6,978 bases of DNA from Candidatus Saccharimonadota bacterium (GCA_020428265.1 JAGQND010000039.1:1-6978); one strand, 5' to 3'. Shown: positions 1 through 6,611, counted from the stretch's first letter. Program-made: numbers and translations. Notes: generated by a model not told the origin, from the sequence alone.

Positions 1-9
1 CTTGGTGAG

Positions 10-49
10 CCCGGTGGGGCGAGAGATTTTGTCATCTCGCCCCACCGGG
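10..49 (-). terminator. GC-rich hairpin after the leftward gene
   Basis: A perfect 15-bp inverted repeat (arm CCCGGTGGGGCGAGA at 10-24, its exact complement at 35-49) encloses a 10-nt loop. GAG at 7-9 can also pair with CTC at 51-53 around a bulged A. It lies about 30 nt past the stop codon of the minus-strand gene ending at 78, where a transcription terminator or 3' mRNA-stabilising hairpin would be expected. Neither side has a U-tract, so it is not a canonical intrinsic terminator. It could equally serve a rightward gene ending left of the window. Confidence 0.6.
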
Positions 50-77
50 ACTCGTCGTGATGGGGAAACTTGGGGGA

Positions 78-581
78 TTACTTCACTCGGGGCAGTGCCC
101 ACTGCAGTGCTGCGATGGCGAATTCGACGCCGATCAGTGCTTTGGAGTACTGCTTGCCGTCTTTCAGGTTCGCCTTGGCGACCAGCTGCGCCTTGATGAT
201 GGCCAGTTGCAAGTCGTCGCTCGGCGACATCGAGTACGGGTCGGTGACGGCCGCCATGACGGCGTCGTAGCCGACCTTGCGCGGGTCATTGGCCGGCAGC
301 TCGGTGTAGTCGAGCCGGACGATGTCGCGACCATGTCGACTGATGTCGACGTACGCCGCGGCCTCGAGAACCAGCCTTTCGCGCTTGGCATCGATGACTA
401 GGCGCTCGAGTTGTTCGAGGGTCATGAGGTCATCGTCGTAGTCGGTCGCCAGGTCGTCCTGCTCATCCGCAGCTTCCTGCTGCGCTTTGAGCTTGGCCTC
501 GCGGGCCTTGGCGGCCAGCTTGCTCAGCTCCTTGAGGCCGGGCTTGTTGGCGAACTTCTTGTTCAGGACCTGGTATCCCAT
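78..581 (-). CDS. Hypothetical 167-aa soluble protein with GC-rich codons
   Basis: I do not recognise this protein. It has 167 residues, with no signal peptide, no membrane segment and no cysteine. The first ~37 residues are basic and Ala/Lys/Glu-rich, probably helical. An acidic stretch follows (about 39-51, with DEQDD and YDDD), then a helical charged region (52-75) and a C-terminal half rich in hydrophobic Ala/Leu/Val helices. The ATG at 581 is chosen because a consensus promoter lies about 60 bp upstream; the ribosome site is weak (GGA at 591-593, 9 nt away). Coding is supported by codon structure: by hand count only about 26 of 167 codons end in A or T, and all seven isoleucines are ATC, whereas the neighbouring operon favours ATA. 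That contrast could mean recent transfer or strong codon selection in a very highly expressed gene. The strong promoter favours high expression. Function unknown. Confidence 0.85.
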   Translation of the reverse strand: MGYQVLNKKFANKPGLKELSKLAAKAREAKLKAQQEAADEQDDLATDYDDDLMTLEQLERLVIDAKRERLVLEAAAYVDISRHGRDIVRLDYTELPANDPRKVGYDAVMAAVTDPYSMSPSDDLQLAIIKAQLVAKANLKDGKQYSKALIGVEFAIAALQWALPRVK

Positions 582-622
582 TTGTTAATATCCAATCTGC
601 CCTCTGGGGGCGTCGACGAGGT

Positions 623-637
623 GTGGAACATGTCCAC
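623..637 (-). promoter_or_regulatory. Stem-loop at the predicted 5' end of the leftward transcript
   Basis: GTGGA (623-627) and TCCAC (633-637) form a 5-bp inverted repeat with a 5-nt centre. On the minus strand it begins about 7 nt after the -10 box, so the leftward mRNA would start with this hairpin. Terminal 5' stem-loops are known to slow mRNA decay in bacteria. The same symmetry at the start site could instead be a repressor operator. The sequence shows the repeat; either role is inference. Confidence 0.4.
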
Positions 638-643
638 TCTTTA

Positions 644-672
644 ATTATAGCATAAATCTTATAGAATGTCAA
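644..672 (-). promoter_or_regulatory. Perfect consensus sigma70-type promoter, leftward
   Basis: On the minus strand TTGACA (plus 667-672) and TATAAT (plus 644-649) are separated by exactly 17 bp. TGC directly precedes the -10 box, giving an extended -10. The 20 bp upstream of the -35 is almost all A/T (about 673-692) and resembles an UP element. The predicted start is near 637, leaving a leader of about 55 nt before the ATG at 581. Every element matches consensus, so very strong expression of the 167-aa gene is expected. The HrcA operator lies upstream of this promoter, roughly at -53 to -80, so direct repression is less likely here than for clpC. Confidence 0.85.
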
Positions 673-689
673 TATATGTAATAAATAAA

Positions 690-716
690 TTAGCACTCTA
701 TTGACGCGAGTGCTAA
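690..716. promoter_or_regulatory. CIRCE element (HrcA operator)
   Basis: TTAGCACTC (690-698), a 9-bp spacer and GAGTGCTAA (708-716) match the CIRCE consensus TTAGCACTC-N9-GAGTGCTAA at every position. The symmetry extends two more bases on each side (688-718). CIRCE is the operator of HrcA, the repressor of class I heat-shock genes, whose folding depends on GroEL. It covers the -35 box and most of the spacer of the rightward promoter, so bound HrcA should block RNA polymerase access to the clpC operon. Confidence 0.95.
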
Positions 717-729
717 TTATGGATATACT
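701..729 (+). promoter_or_regulatory. clpC operon promoter overlapped by CIRCE
   Basis: TTGACG (701-706) and TATACT (724-729) are 17 bp apart, each one mismatch from the sigma70/sigmaA consensus. The -35 box lies in the spacer and the right arm of CIRCE lies just downstream of it, a classic steric-repression layout. The predicted start near 736 gives a leader of about 50 nt before the clpC ATG at 788. No other promoter is evident between here and the operon end. Confidence 0.8.
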
Positions 730-775
730 AAATATAGCACTTTGATTGTAGGCAAAAAGCTTGCGTTCAAGTCAT

Positions 776-780
776 GGAGG
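776..780 (+). promoter_or_regulatory. clpC ribosome binding site
   Basis: GGAGG lies 7 nt before the ATG at 788. It decides the start: the in-frame TTG at 761, which would add nine residues, lies upstream of this site and has no Shine-Dalgarno of its own. A further ATG at 797 is spaced too far. Confidence 0.85.
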
Positions 781-787
781 AAAGATA

Positions 788-3277
788 ATGGATAATATGT
801 CAGATGATTACGCTGAGTTTGTAGCAAAGCTTACGAGCAACGCTCGCACTAGCTTGCAGCATGCCGATGCTATAGCGCGCAGCTACGGCAGTGCGTATAT
901 AGGTACAGAACACTTGCTGTTGGGTGTGCTTGCACAGGGGTCATCTGTAGCGGCTAAGGTGTTGGCTGATGCCGGCGTGACGCTCGACAAGGCCGAGGTA
1001 GCGCTAAACTTAACTCCACGTACTCTTATAGTTAGCACAGGGTCTAAGGGCCTGAGCGAAACTGCTAAATTAACCCTAAAAATGAGTTGGGATATAGCTC
1101 GTGAGTTCCACCAGGACTACTTGGGCACCGAACACATACTATATAGTATATTGAGCCAGAAAAACGCGCGCGCTACAGTGCTGCTGCGTGATATGCAGGT
1201 AGACGTGCCGTCGCTGACAGATGAACTGGAAGAGTTTTTTGACAGGCAAATTGACGATTATCACCAGGGGCGAGACGAAAACGCTACCAAGAAAAAGCAG
1301 CAAAAGACTCGCGGTGGATCGTTAGAGGTGTACGGCACCGACCTGACCCAAAAAGCACGTGCTGGCGAGCTAGACCCTGTAATAGGCCGCGACCGTGAGC
1401 AAGAGCGACTAGTGACTATTCTGAGCCGACGCAGCAAGAACAACCCTGTACTGATAGGTGAGCCTGGTGTGGGTAAAACTGCTGTAGTGGAAGGCTTGGC
1501 GCAGCGCATAGTAGCCGAAGATGTGCCAGACCATCTGCTGGACCGCCGTGTGGTGCAACTAGACCTTGCGGCTATGATAGCTGGTACTAAATATCGTGGC
1601 GAGTTTGAAGAACGCCTGAAAAAGGTGGTAGATGAACTAAAAGAGCAGCAAAATGTGATTGTATTTGTGGATGAGCTACACCTGATAATGGGTGCTGGCG
1701 CAGCTGAAGGTGCGCTAGATGCGGCCAATATGTTAAAGCCGGCGCTAGCACGGGGTGAACTGCACATGATAGGCGCAACTACACTAGATGAATACCGTAA
1801 ACACATAGAAAAAGACAGTGCGCTAGAGCGAAGGTTCCAAGCGATAGTGGTAAAAGAGCCAAGCCTACGCGACACCGAAAAGATACTAAAAGGCCTGAAG
1901 AGTTACTACGAAAAGCACCACGGAGTGAAGATTAGTAGTGAAGTAATAGATGACGCTGTGTACATGGCAGACCGCTATGTGAGCGAACGCTACATGCCCG
2001 ACAAAGCCATAGACGTGATAGACGAAGCTGCGGCACTGGTGCGGGTAAAGAACAACAAAAAACCTAGTAAGGTGCGTGACTTGAACCGTCAGCTAAAATC
2101 GCTGAACGAAAAAATGGACGACGCCGTGAATATGGAAGATTTCGAGCGGGCGGCACTGTATAAAACTCGTATAAGTCAGCTACAGGAAAAGCTCAAAGAA
2201 ATAGAGCAAAACGGCAGTGATGCGGCCATAGAATTGACTGGTGAAGATATAGCAAATGCTATATCGACTATGACCGGTATACCGCTGAAGCGCCTGCAAA
2301 AATCGGAAACAAAGTTGCTGCGTAATCTGGAGCGGCATTTAGGCAAATACGTAATAGGCCAAAAAGAGGCTGTGCAGACGGTGGCTAAAGCGATACGACG
2401 CTCGCGTAGTGGTGTGTCGAGCAGCAAGCGGCCGATTGGATCGTTTGTGTTTATGGGCCCAACTGGCGTGGGTAAAACTGAGCTTGCTAGGGTGCTTGCG
2501 CGCGAGGTGTTTGGTAGTGACGAAGCTTTGATTAAAATCGACATGAGTGAATTTGGCGAAAAGCATAATACCAGCAGGCTGGTGGGTGCGCCGGCGGGCT
2601 ATGTGGGCTACGAAGACGGCGGTAAACTTACCGATAAAATTCGTCGCCAGCCATATAGCGTGGTACTGTTTGATGAAATAGAGAAGGCGCATAGTGATGT
2701 GTTTAATATGTTGCTGCAACTACTCGAAGATGGCAAATTAACCGATGCCAAGGGCCGTGAGGTGGACTTTACGAACACTATTATAATCCTCACTAGCAAC
2801 TTGGGTGCAGACCGCATGATGAAAGAATCGTCGCTAGGGTTTCATGCTGTAAATCGTGATGACCACAAAAAGCTCGATGCCGTGCACGAGGAAAATGCCG
2901 AAGCAGCTCGCGAAGCACTGAGCAAGCGTATGCGACCAGAACTAATAAACCGTTTTGACGCTATAGTGACGTTTCGTGCACTTACAACCGTGGAGGTGGG
3001 TAAGATATTTGACAACCTGGTGGCCGAGCTACAAGAGCGAATTAGCAAAAAAGGTATAAGCCTAGTGGTGAAGCCGACAGCCAAGCGCTACTTGATAAAA
3101 AAGGGCTACGACGAAAAATATGGCGCTAGGCCGCTAAGACGAGCTATACAAGACGAGTTGGAACATGAGCTTGCAGAGGGTATACTAGATGATAAGTATG
3201 AAAAAGGCACTGTATTAGCCGTGACAGCAAGAGGGGGTAAACTTGTATTCAACGTCGTCGCCGAACAACCAGCCTAA
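788..3277 (+). CDS. clpC: ClpC-type Hsp100 AAA+ unfoldase, ClpP partner
   Basis: This 829-residue protein (B. subtilis ClpC is about 810) should unfold proteins with ATP and feed them to ClpP in the cytoplasm. Domains in order: two Clp_N repeats (about 7-70 and 85-150, each with GTEH, glutamates E41 and E115); AAA1 with Walker A GEPGVGKT at 224-231, Walker B VFVDE with D295/E296, pore-loop KYRGE (Y269) and ALERRF; a UVR-type middle domain at about 428-475 with F452; AAA2 with Walker A GPTGVGKT at 557-564, pore-loop GYVGY 604-608 and Walker B D629/E630; then the D2 small domain with YGARPLRRAI. The UVR middle domain and the LGF tripeptide at 683-685 (the ClpP-docking loop) mark it as ClpC rather than ClpB or ClpA. 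All catalytic motifs are intact. It is the first gene of a four-gene operon under CIRCE control. Its 3' end overlaps the next gene by 35 bp. Confidence 0.97.
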   Translation: MDNMSDDYAEFVAKLTSNARTSLQHADAIARSYGSAYIGTEHLLLGVLAQGSSVAAKVLADAGVTLDKAEVALNLTPRTLIVSTGSKGLSETAKLTLKMSWDIAREFHQDYLGTEHILYSILSQKNARATVLLRDMQVDVPSLTDELEEFFDRQIDDYHQGRDENATKKKQQKTRGGSLEVYGTDLTQKARAGELDPVIGRDREQERLVTILSRRSKNNPVLIGEPGVGKTAVVEGLAQRIVAEDVPDHLLDRRVVQLDLAAMIAGTKYRGEFEERLKKVVDELKEQQNVIVFVDELHLIMGAGAAEGALDAANMLKPALARGELHMIGATTLDEYRKHIEKDSALERRFQAIVVKEPSLRDTEKILKGLKSYYEKHHGVKISSEVIDDAVYMADRYVSERYMPDKAIDVIDEAAALVRVKNNKKPSKVRDLNRQLKSLNEKMDDAVNMEDFERAALYKTRISQLQEKLKEIEQNGSDAAIELTGEDIANAISTMTGIPLKRLQKSETKLLRNLERHLGKYVIGQKEAVQTVAKAIRRSRSGVSSSKRPIGSFVFMGPTGVGKTELARVLAREVFGSDEALIKIDMSEFGEKHNTSRLVGAPAGYVGYEDGGKLTDKIRRQPYSVVLFDEIEKAHSDVFNMLLQLLEDGKLTDAKGREVDFTNTIIILTSNLGADRMMKESSLGFHAVNRDDHKKLDAVHEENAEAAREALSKRMRPELINRFDAIVTFRALTTVEVGKIFDNLVAELQERISKKGISLVVKPTAKRYLIKKGYDEKYGARPLRRAIQDELEHELAEGILDDKYEKGTVLAVTARGGKLVFNVVAEQPA
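3231..3237 (+). promoter_or_regulatory. Ribosome site supporting a TTG start
   Basis: GAGGGGG inside the 3' end of clpC lies 5 nt before the TTG at 3243. It supports TTG as start of the downstream gene, because the next in-frame ATG (near 3432) would delete the membrane anchor. Confidence 0.65.
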
Positions 3278-4259
3278 ACGACGCGCTAGCTGGCGTGGGC
3301 TGATATTTAGCGTATTGCTGCTGCTGGCAAGTTTTTGGGTGGTTGCCAACAAGCAATATATTGCAGATTTGATAAGCTATGTAAGGTATACACCTACAGC
3401 TGAAATTGCCGCTATAGCCGAGCGCTCTACTATGACCGAAAAAGGTCGGTTTATGTTTTATGTGACACACCCGAGCGTAGACGAAAAAGATGCGTTTAAT
3501 CAAGAGTGCACAAATAAGGAGACGGGTGTAGCGATACTTGGCTGCTACTCGGCAAACCGTATATATGTGTATGACGTCAAGGATAGTCGACTGGACGGCA
3601 TAAAAGAAGTAACGGCGGCCCATGAAATGTTGCATGCTGTGTATGAGCGCTTGAGCGCGAGCGAGAAAACTACAGTTAATGAACTATTGGAGTATGAGTA
3701 CCGCAAGCTGACCAAGAATCCAGCATTTGAAGCGCGTATGGCGTTTTATGACAAAATCAAGCCGGGTGAGCGCAATAATGAGCTGCACTCAATAATTGGC
3801 ACGGAAGTGGCAGATATAAGCCCAAGACTAGAGGAGTATTATAAAAAATACTTCAATGACCGTGGGGCTGTAGTAAAAATGAATCAGCGCTACGAAGCTG
3901 TGTTTAGCGAGCTTGAGAAAAGTGCAGATGATTTGGCGCAGCGTATGGACGACCTAAGTAAGAAAATCGAGGCATCAAAAGTGCAATATAAGACAGACGT
4001 TGATGCGCTAAATGCCGATATACAGCGCTTTAACGAACGCGCGGCGAGGGGTGATTTTAGGTCGCAAGCACAGTTTAATAGTGAGCGTGTGGCACTTACG
4101 AGTAGAGTGTCGGGGCTAGAAAATAGTCGTGATACCATAAACGCCGATGTAGTAGAGTTTAATCAGTTGGTAAAGCAATATAACGAGCTGGCGACGCAAA
4201 CGAATAGCCTATATAAGAGTATAAATAGTACACTGCCCGACCCGCCTAAGGTACAATAA
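3243..4259 (+). CDS. Membrane-anchored HExxH putative metallopeptidase with coiled coil
   Basis: This 338-residue protein belongs to no family I can name. A basic N-terminus (PKRR at 11-14) precedes one hydrophobic segment (about 19-36), predicting a type II membrane protein with its bulk outside the cytoplasm. HEMLH at 127-131 is an HExxH zinc-binding and catalytic motif (E128 the general base). E180 or E187 could supply the third ligand as in gluzincins. C89 and C101 could form an external disulfide. From about 212 to 325 the sequence is highly charged and heptad-like, suggesting a long coiled coil; the end is Pro-rich. The TTG start is chosen from the GAGGGGG site and because it retains the anchor. 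The gene overlaps clpC by 35 bp and ends 5 nt before radA, so it is translated from the heat-shock operon. Its codon use (many ATA) matches its neighbours. Substrate and activity are unknown; it could be a protease or a catalytically idle scaffold. Confidence 0.85.
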   Translation: MYSTSSPNNQPKRRASWRGLIFSVLLLLASFWVVANKQYIADLISYVRYTPTAEIAAIAERSTMTEKGRFMFYVTHPSVDEKDAFNQECTNKETGVAILGCYSANRIYVYDVKDSRLDGIKEVTAAHEMLHAVYERLSASEKTTVNELLEYEYRKLTKNPAFEARMAFYDKIKPGERNNELHSIIGTEVADISPRLEEYYKKYFNDRGAVVKMNQRYEAVFSELEKSADDLAQRMDDLSKKIEASKVQYKTDVDALNADIQRFNERAARGDFRSQAQFNSERVALTSRVSGLENSRDTINADVVEFNQLVKQYNELATQTNSLYKSINSTLPDPPKVQ

Positions 4260-4264
4260 GGTAT

Positions 4265-5614
4265 ATGGCGAAGAGTAAAACGGCGTTTGTGTGTCAAAAT
4301 TGTGGCTCGACATACCCCAAGTGGACGGGGCGCTGTGATAATTGTGGCGAGTGGAATACTTTGGTAGAACAGGCGCCTGCGGCTAGTGGCAATTCTGCCG
4401 TGGCGCGCAGTAGCGGTAAGGCACTTAAGGTGCAAGCTATTGGCGATATTACTAGCGATAGCAAAACTTCTAGACTAGGCACAGGTATAGAGGATTTAGA
4501 TTTGGTGCTGGGCGGTGGAATATTGCCCGGCGGAGTTGTGCTACTAGCTGGGCAGCCGGGTATGGGCAAGAGTACACTGCTTTTGCAGGTAACAGCGCAT
4601 ATAGCGACTAGCGTGCCGGTGCTTTATGTGAGCGGTGAGGAGTCGGCGTCGCAGGTAAAACTACGTGCGGAGCGCCTAGGTGCCGATGGTAGCGAGAAAC
4701 TTAGCTTTGCAGCTAGTACTTCGGCTGATGATATAGCAGCTAGTATACGCAGTGGTAAGTTTAAGCTGGTGATAGTAGATTCTATACAGACTTTGACCCT
4801 AGGTGAGCTAACTAGCGCGCCTGGCACGGTGAGTCAAATAACTAATAGTAGCAATGTGATAATACAAGCGGCCAAAGCCAGCGGCGCGGCTGTGGTGCTT
4901 GTGGGACACGTGACAAAAGAAGGTTCGATAGCTGGGCCAAAAGTGCTAGAGCACTTAGTGGATGTAGTACTGCAGTTTGAGGGTGACAGGTACGGTGGTT
5001 TTAAGGTAGTCCGCGCTATCAAAAACCGCTACGGTAGCACTAGTGAAGCAGCTATATTTGAAATGGACGACCGTGGGCTGAGTGTGGTAGAAAACCCTTC
5101 GGCGGCGCTACTAGCTGAGCGTCAAAACGCCGATGGTTCGGTGGTGCTAGCGACGCTCGAGGGTACTAGGCCGCTACTGGTAGAAATACAGGCACTTGTA
5201 AATCCGACAAGTTTCGGGTATCCTAAGCGTACGGCTAGCGGGTTTGATTTAAACCGTCTCAATCTCCTAATCGCGGTCTTAGAGCGACGCACAAAATTGA
5301 ATTTATCTGATAAAGACATATACATAAACGTCGTGGGTGGACTGCGGCTGGCCGACCCTGCTGCCGACTTAGCAGTATGTATGGCGATAGCCAGCGCGGC
5401 TGCTGGTAGGCGCTTGGACGACGGTGTAGTCGTGTTTGGCGAAGTAGGTCTGGGCGGAGAAGTACGCTCCGCAAACAGCCCAGATAGGCGCATAGCCGAA
5501 GCCAAAAAACTTGGCTTCACCAAAGCTATTGCTCCGCAAACGAGCAAAAAGAATTCATTCGTATCGGGCGTCAAAGACCTACGCGCGGCACTCATAGACT
5601 ACTTACAAAAATAA
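4265..5614 (+). CDS. radA: RadA (Sms) DNA repair / branch-migration ATPase
   Basis: RadA is a RecA-like, DnaB-related ATPase that processes recombination intermediates and drives branch migration beside RecA. This copy has 449 residues (E. coli RadA about 460). Domains in order: an N-terminal zinc finger C10-x2-C13 and C24-x2-C27; a RecA-like core with Walker A GQPGMGKS at 96-103 and Walker B LVIVD (D172); the RadA signature loop at 253-257, here KNRYG instead of the usual KNRFG; and a C-terminal Lon-protease-like domain (about 285-449) of the non-proteolytic RadA type. The ATG starts 5 nt after the previous stop, with a weak AAGG ribosome site overlapping that stop, indicating translational coupling. 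A location next to clpC is also typical of Firmicutes. Confidence 0.96.
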   Translation: MAKSKTAFVCQNCGSTYPKWTGRCDNCGEWNTLVEQAPAASGNSAVARSSGKALKVQAIGDITSDSKTSRLGTGIEDLDLVLGGGILPGGVVLLAGQPGMGKSTLLLQVTAHIATSVPVLYVSGEESASQVKLRAERLGADGSEKLSFAASTSADDIAASIRSGKFKLVIVDSIQTLTLGELTSAPGTVSQITNSSNVIIQAAKASGAAVVLVGHVTKEGSIAGPKVLEHLVDVVLQFEGDRYGGFKVVRAIKNRYGSTSEAAIFEMDDRGLSVVENPSAALLAERQNADGSVVLATLEGTRPLLVEIQALVNPTSFGYPKRTASGFDLNRLNLLIAVLERRTKLNLSDKDIYINVVGGLRLADPAADLAVCMAIASAAAGRRLDDGVVVFGEVGLGGEVRSANSPDRRIAEAKKLGFTKAIAPQTSKKNSFVSGVKDLRAALIDYLQK

Positions 5615-5634
5615 CTTAAACTTTAAGGAGTAAA

Positions 5635-6555
5635 ATGCAAATTTTAACAATTTTAATATTATGTTTGGTGACTGCAACATTTGCAGAAATCACCTACTTG
5701 CTGGTGACTCAAAACCGCAAAAACCCTAACAAAAAGCGACTAATGTTTGTGGATACATCGGTGCTAATAGATGGCCGTATAGTACCTGTAGTAGAGAGTG
5801 GCTTTGTGACTGATACTATAGCTATACCACGTAGTGTGATTGGTGAGTTGCAGTTTTTGGCTGACAATGCCGACCATGATAAGCGCTCAAAAGCGCGGCA
5901 CGGACTTGATGTTGTGCAGCAACTTCAGGCTATAGATGTGGCCGATGTGATAATTTTTCAGGACGGCTCTAAGGCTGCCGAAGGCGTAGATGAGCGCCTG
6001 CTGAACCTAGCTAAAAAACACGGTGGTTCGGTGTGTACTATCGACTTTAATCTAAATAAAGTCGCTACCGTAGAGGGTATAGCTGTGCGCAATATCAATG
6101 ATTTGGCTAAGAATTTGCGTATGATTTATATGCCTGGTGAGCACGCAACTATAGAGCTCGTAGCCAAGGGGCAGGATTCACACCAGGGCGTAGGCTACCT
6201 TGAAGACGGCACTATGGTGGTGGTAGAGCAGGCGTCGGCACAAATAGGTAGCAAGGTGGAAGTAGAGTTTACTCGGAGCTTGCAAACAGCTGCTGGTAAG
6301 ATGATGTTTGCGCGTAAGGTAGATCGCAGCGGCGGTAATAAACCAGTAGCTACTGGCAACAAAGCTAGCGTGCAACAGCAACAAGCTAAACCTGCCAAGC
6401 AGCAGACGAAGCAGCCTAGCCGCGGTCGTGCGTCATCACAGTCGGCTGTTGGTAATAATAAGGCGCCTCGAGCTCAGCAGCCTGCATCAAGCCGCAACCG
6501 CCGCTCGCGTAGTACACCAGAAGATTCATTGCTAAGTCAAATTAATAATCAATAA
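5635..6555 (+). CDS. YacL-like PIN-TRAM domain protein, membrane-anchored
   Basis: This 306-residue protein resembles B. subtilis YacL, which lies downstream of radA there. One hydrophobic segment (about 2-24) anchors it; the Bacillus protein has, as I recall, about four membrane helices, so this N-terminus is reduced. A PIN nuclease-fold domain follows (about 36-160) with the acidic residues expected for metal binding: D40 and D46 in VDTSVLIDGRI, E71 in GEL, D119 in VDERLL and D137 in TIDFNLNKVA. A TRAM-like RNA-binding beta domain spans about 164-228. The tail (229-306) is low-complexity, rich in Gln, Lys, Arg, Ser and Asn, probably disordered and RNA-binding. AAGGAG at 5625-5630 lies 4 nt before the ATG, 20 nt after radA stops. 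It is the last gene of the operon, with a terminator just downstream. RNase activity is inferred from the fold; the true substrate is unknown. Confidence 0.92.
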   Translation: MQILTILILCLVTATFAEITYLLVTQNRKNPNKKRLMFVDTSVLIDGRIVPVVESGFVTDTIAIPRSVIGELQFLADNADHDKRSKARHGLDVVQQLQAIDVADVIIFQDGSKAAEGVDERLLNLAKKHGGSVCTIDFNLNKVATVEGIAVRNINDLAKNLRMIYMPGEHATIELVAKGQDSHQGVGYLEDGTMVVVEQASAQIGSKVEVEFTRSLQTAAGKMMFARKVDRSGGNKPVATGNKASVQQQQAKPAKQQTKQPSRGRASSQSAVGNNKAPRAQQPASSRNRRSRSTPEDSLLSQINNQ

Positions 6556-6565
6556 ATAGCTACTA

Positions 6566-6600
6566 ATAAAATAAGCTCCCTGTGCGGGAGCTTATTTTAT
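6566..6600. terminator. Bidirectional intrinsic terminator
   Basis: A perfect 15-bp stem (6566-6580 with 6586-6600, core AAGCTCCC/GGGAGCTT) encloses the loop TGTGC. A-rich and T-rich flanks are built into the stem, giving a T-run downstream on both strands (TTATTTTAT on plus, TTATTTTATTAG on minus). It begins 10 nt after the PIN-TRAM stop and lies 11 nt past the stop of the converging minus-strand gene, so it ends both transcripts. Confidence 0.92.
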
Positions 6601-6611
6601 ATCTAGCGTAC

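Noticed and set aside
57..401. Plus-strand open frame of 114 codons opposite the 167-aa gene
   Set aside because: It has no ribosome site or promoter, and its frame is open because the GC-rich opposite strand lacks stops; the minus-strand reading has clear codon structure and a promoter.
599..611. Small GCCC/GGGC hairpin in the leader of the leftward gene
   Set aside because: Only 4 bp of stem in a GC-rich stretch; too weak to claim a riboswitch or attenuator.
734..742. Third CIRCE-like half site (ATAGCACTT, 7 of 9 matches) near the clpC start site
   Set aside because: It has no correctly spaced partner arm and two mismatches; likely chance.
761..787. Upstream in-frame TTG start adding nine residues to ClpC
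   Set aside because: GGAGG at 776-780 is correctly spaced only for the ATG at 788, and the extra residues do not resemble ClpC N-termini.
1261..1875. Antisense open frame of 204 codons inside clpC
   Set aside because: Ser/Arg-rich shadow of the conserved AAA1 coding region, with no start signals.
5122..5595. Antisense open frame of 157 codons inside radA
   Set aside because: Low-complexity Ser/Ala/Arg shadow of the Lon-like domain; the plus strand encodes conserved RadA sequence.
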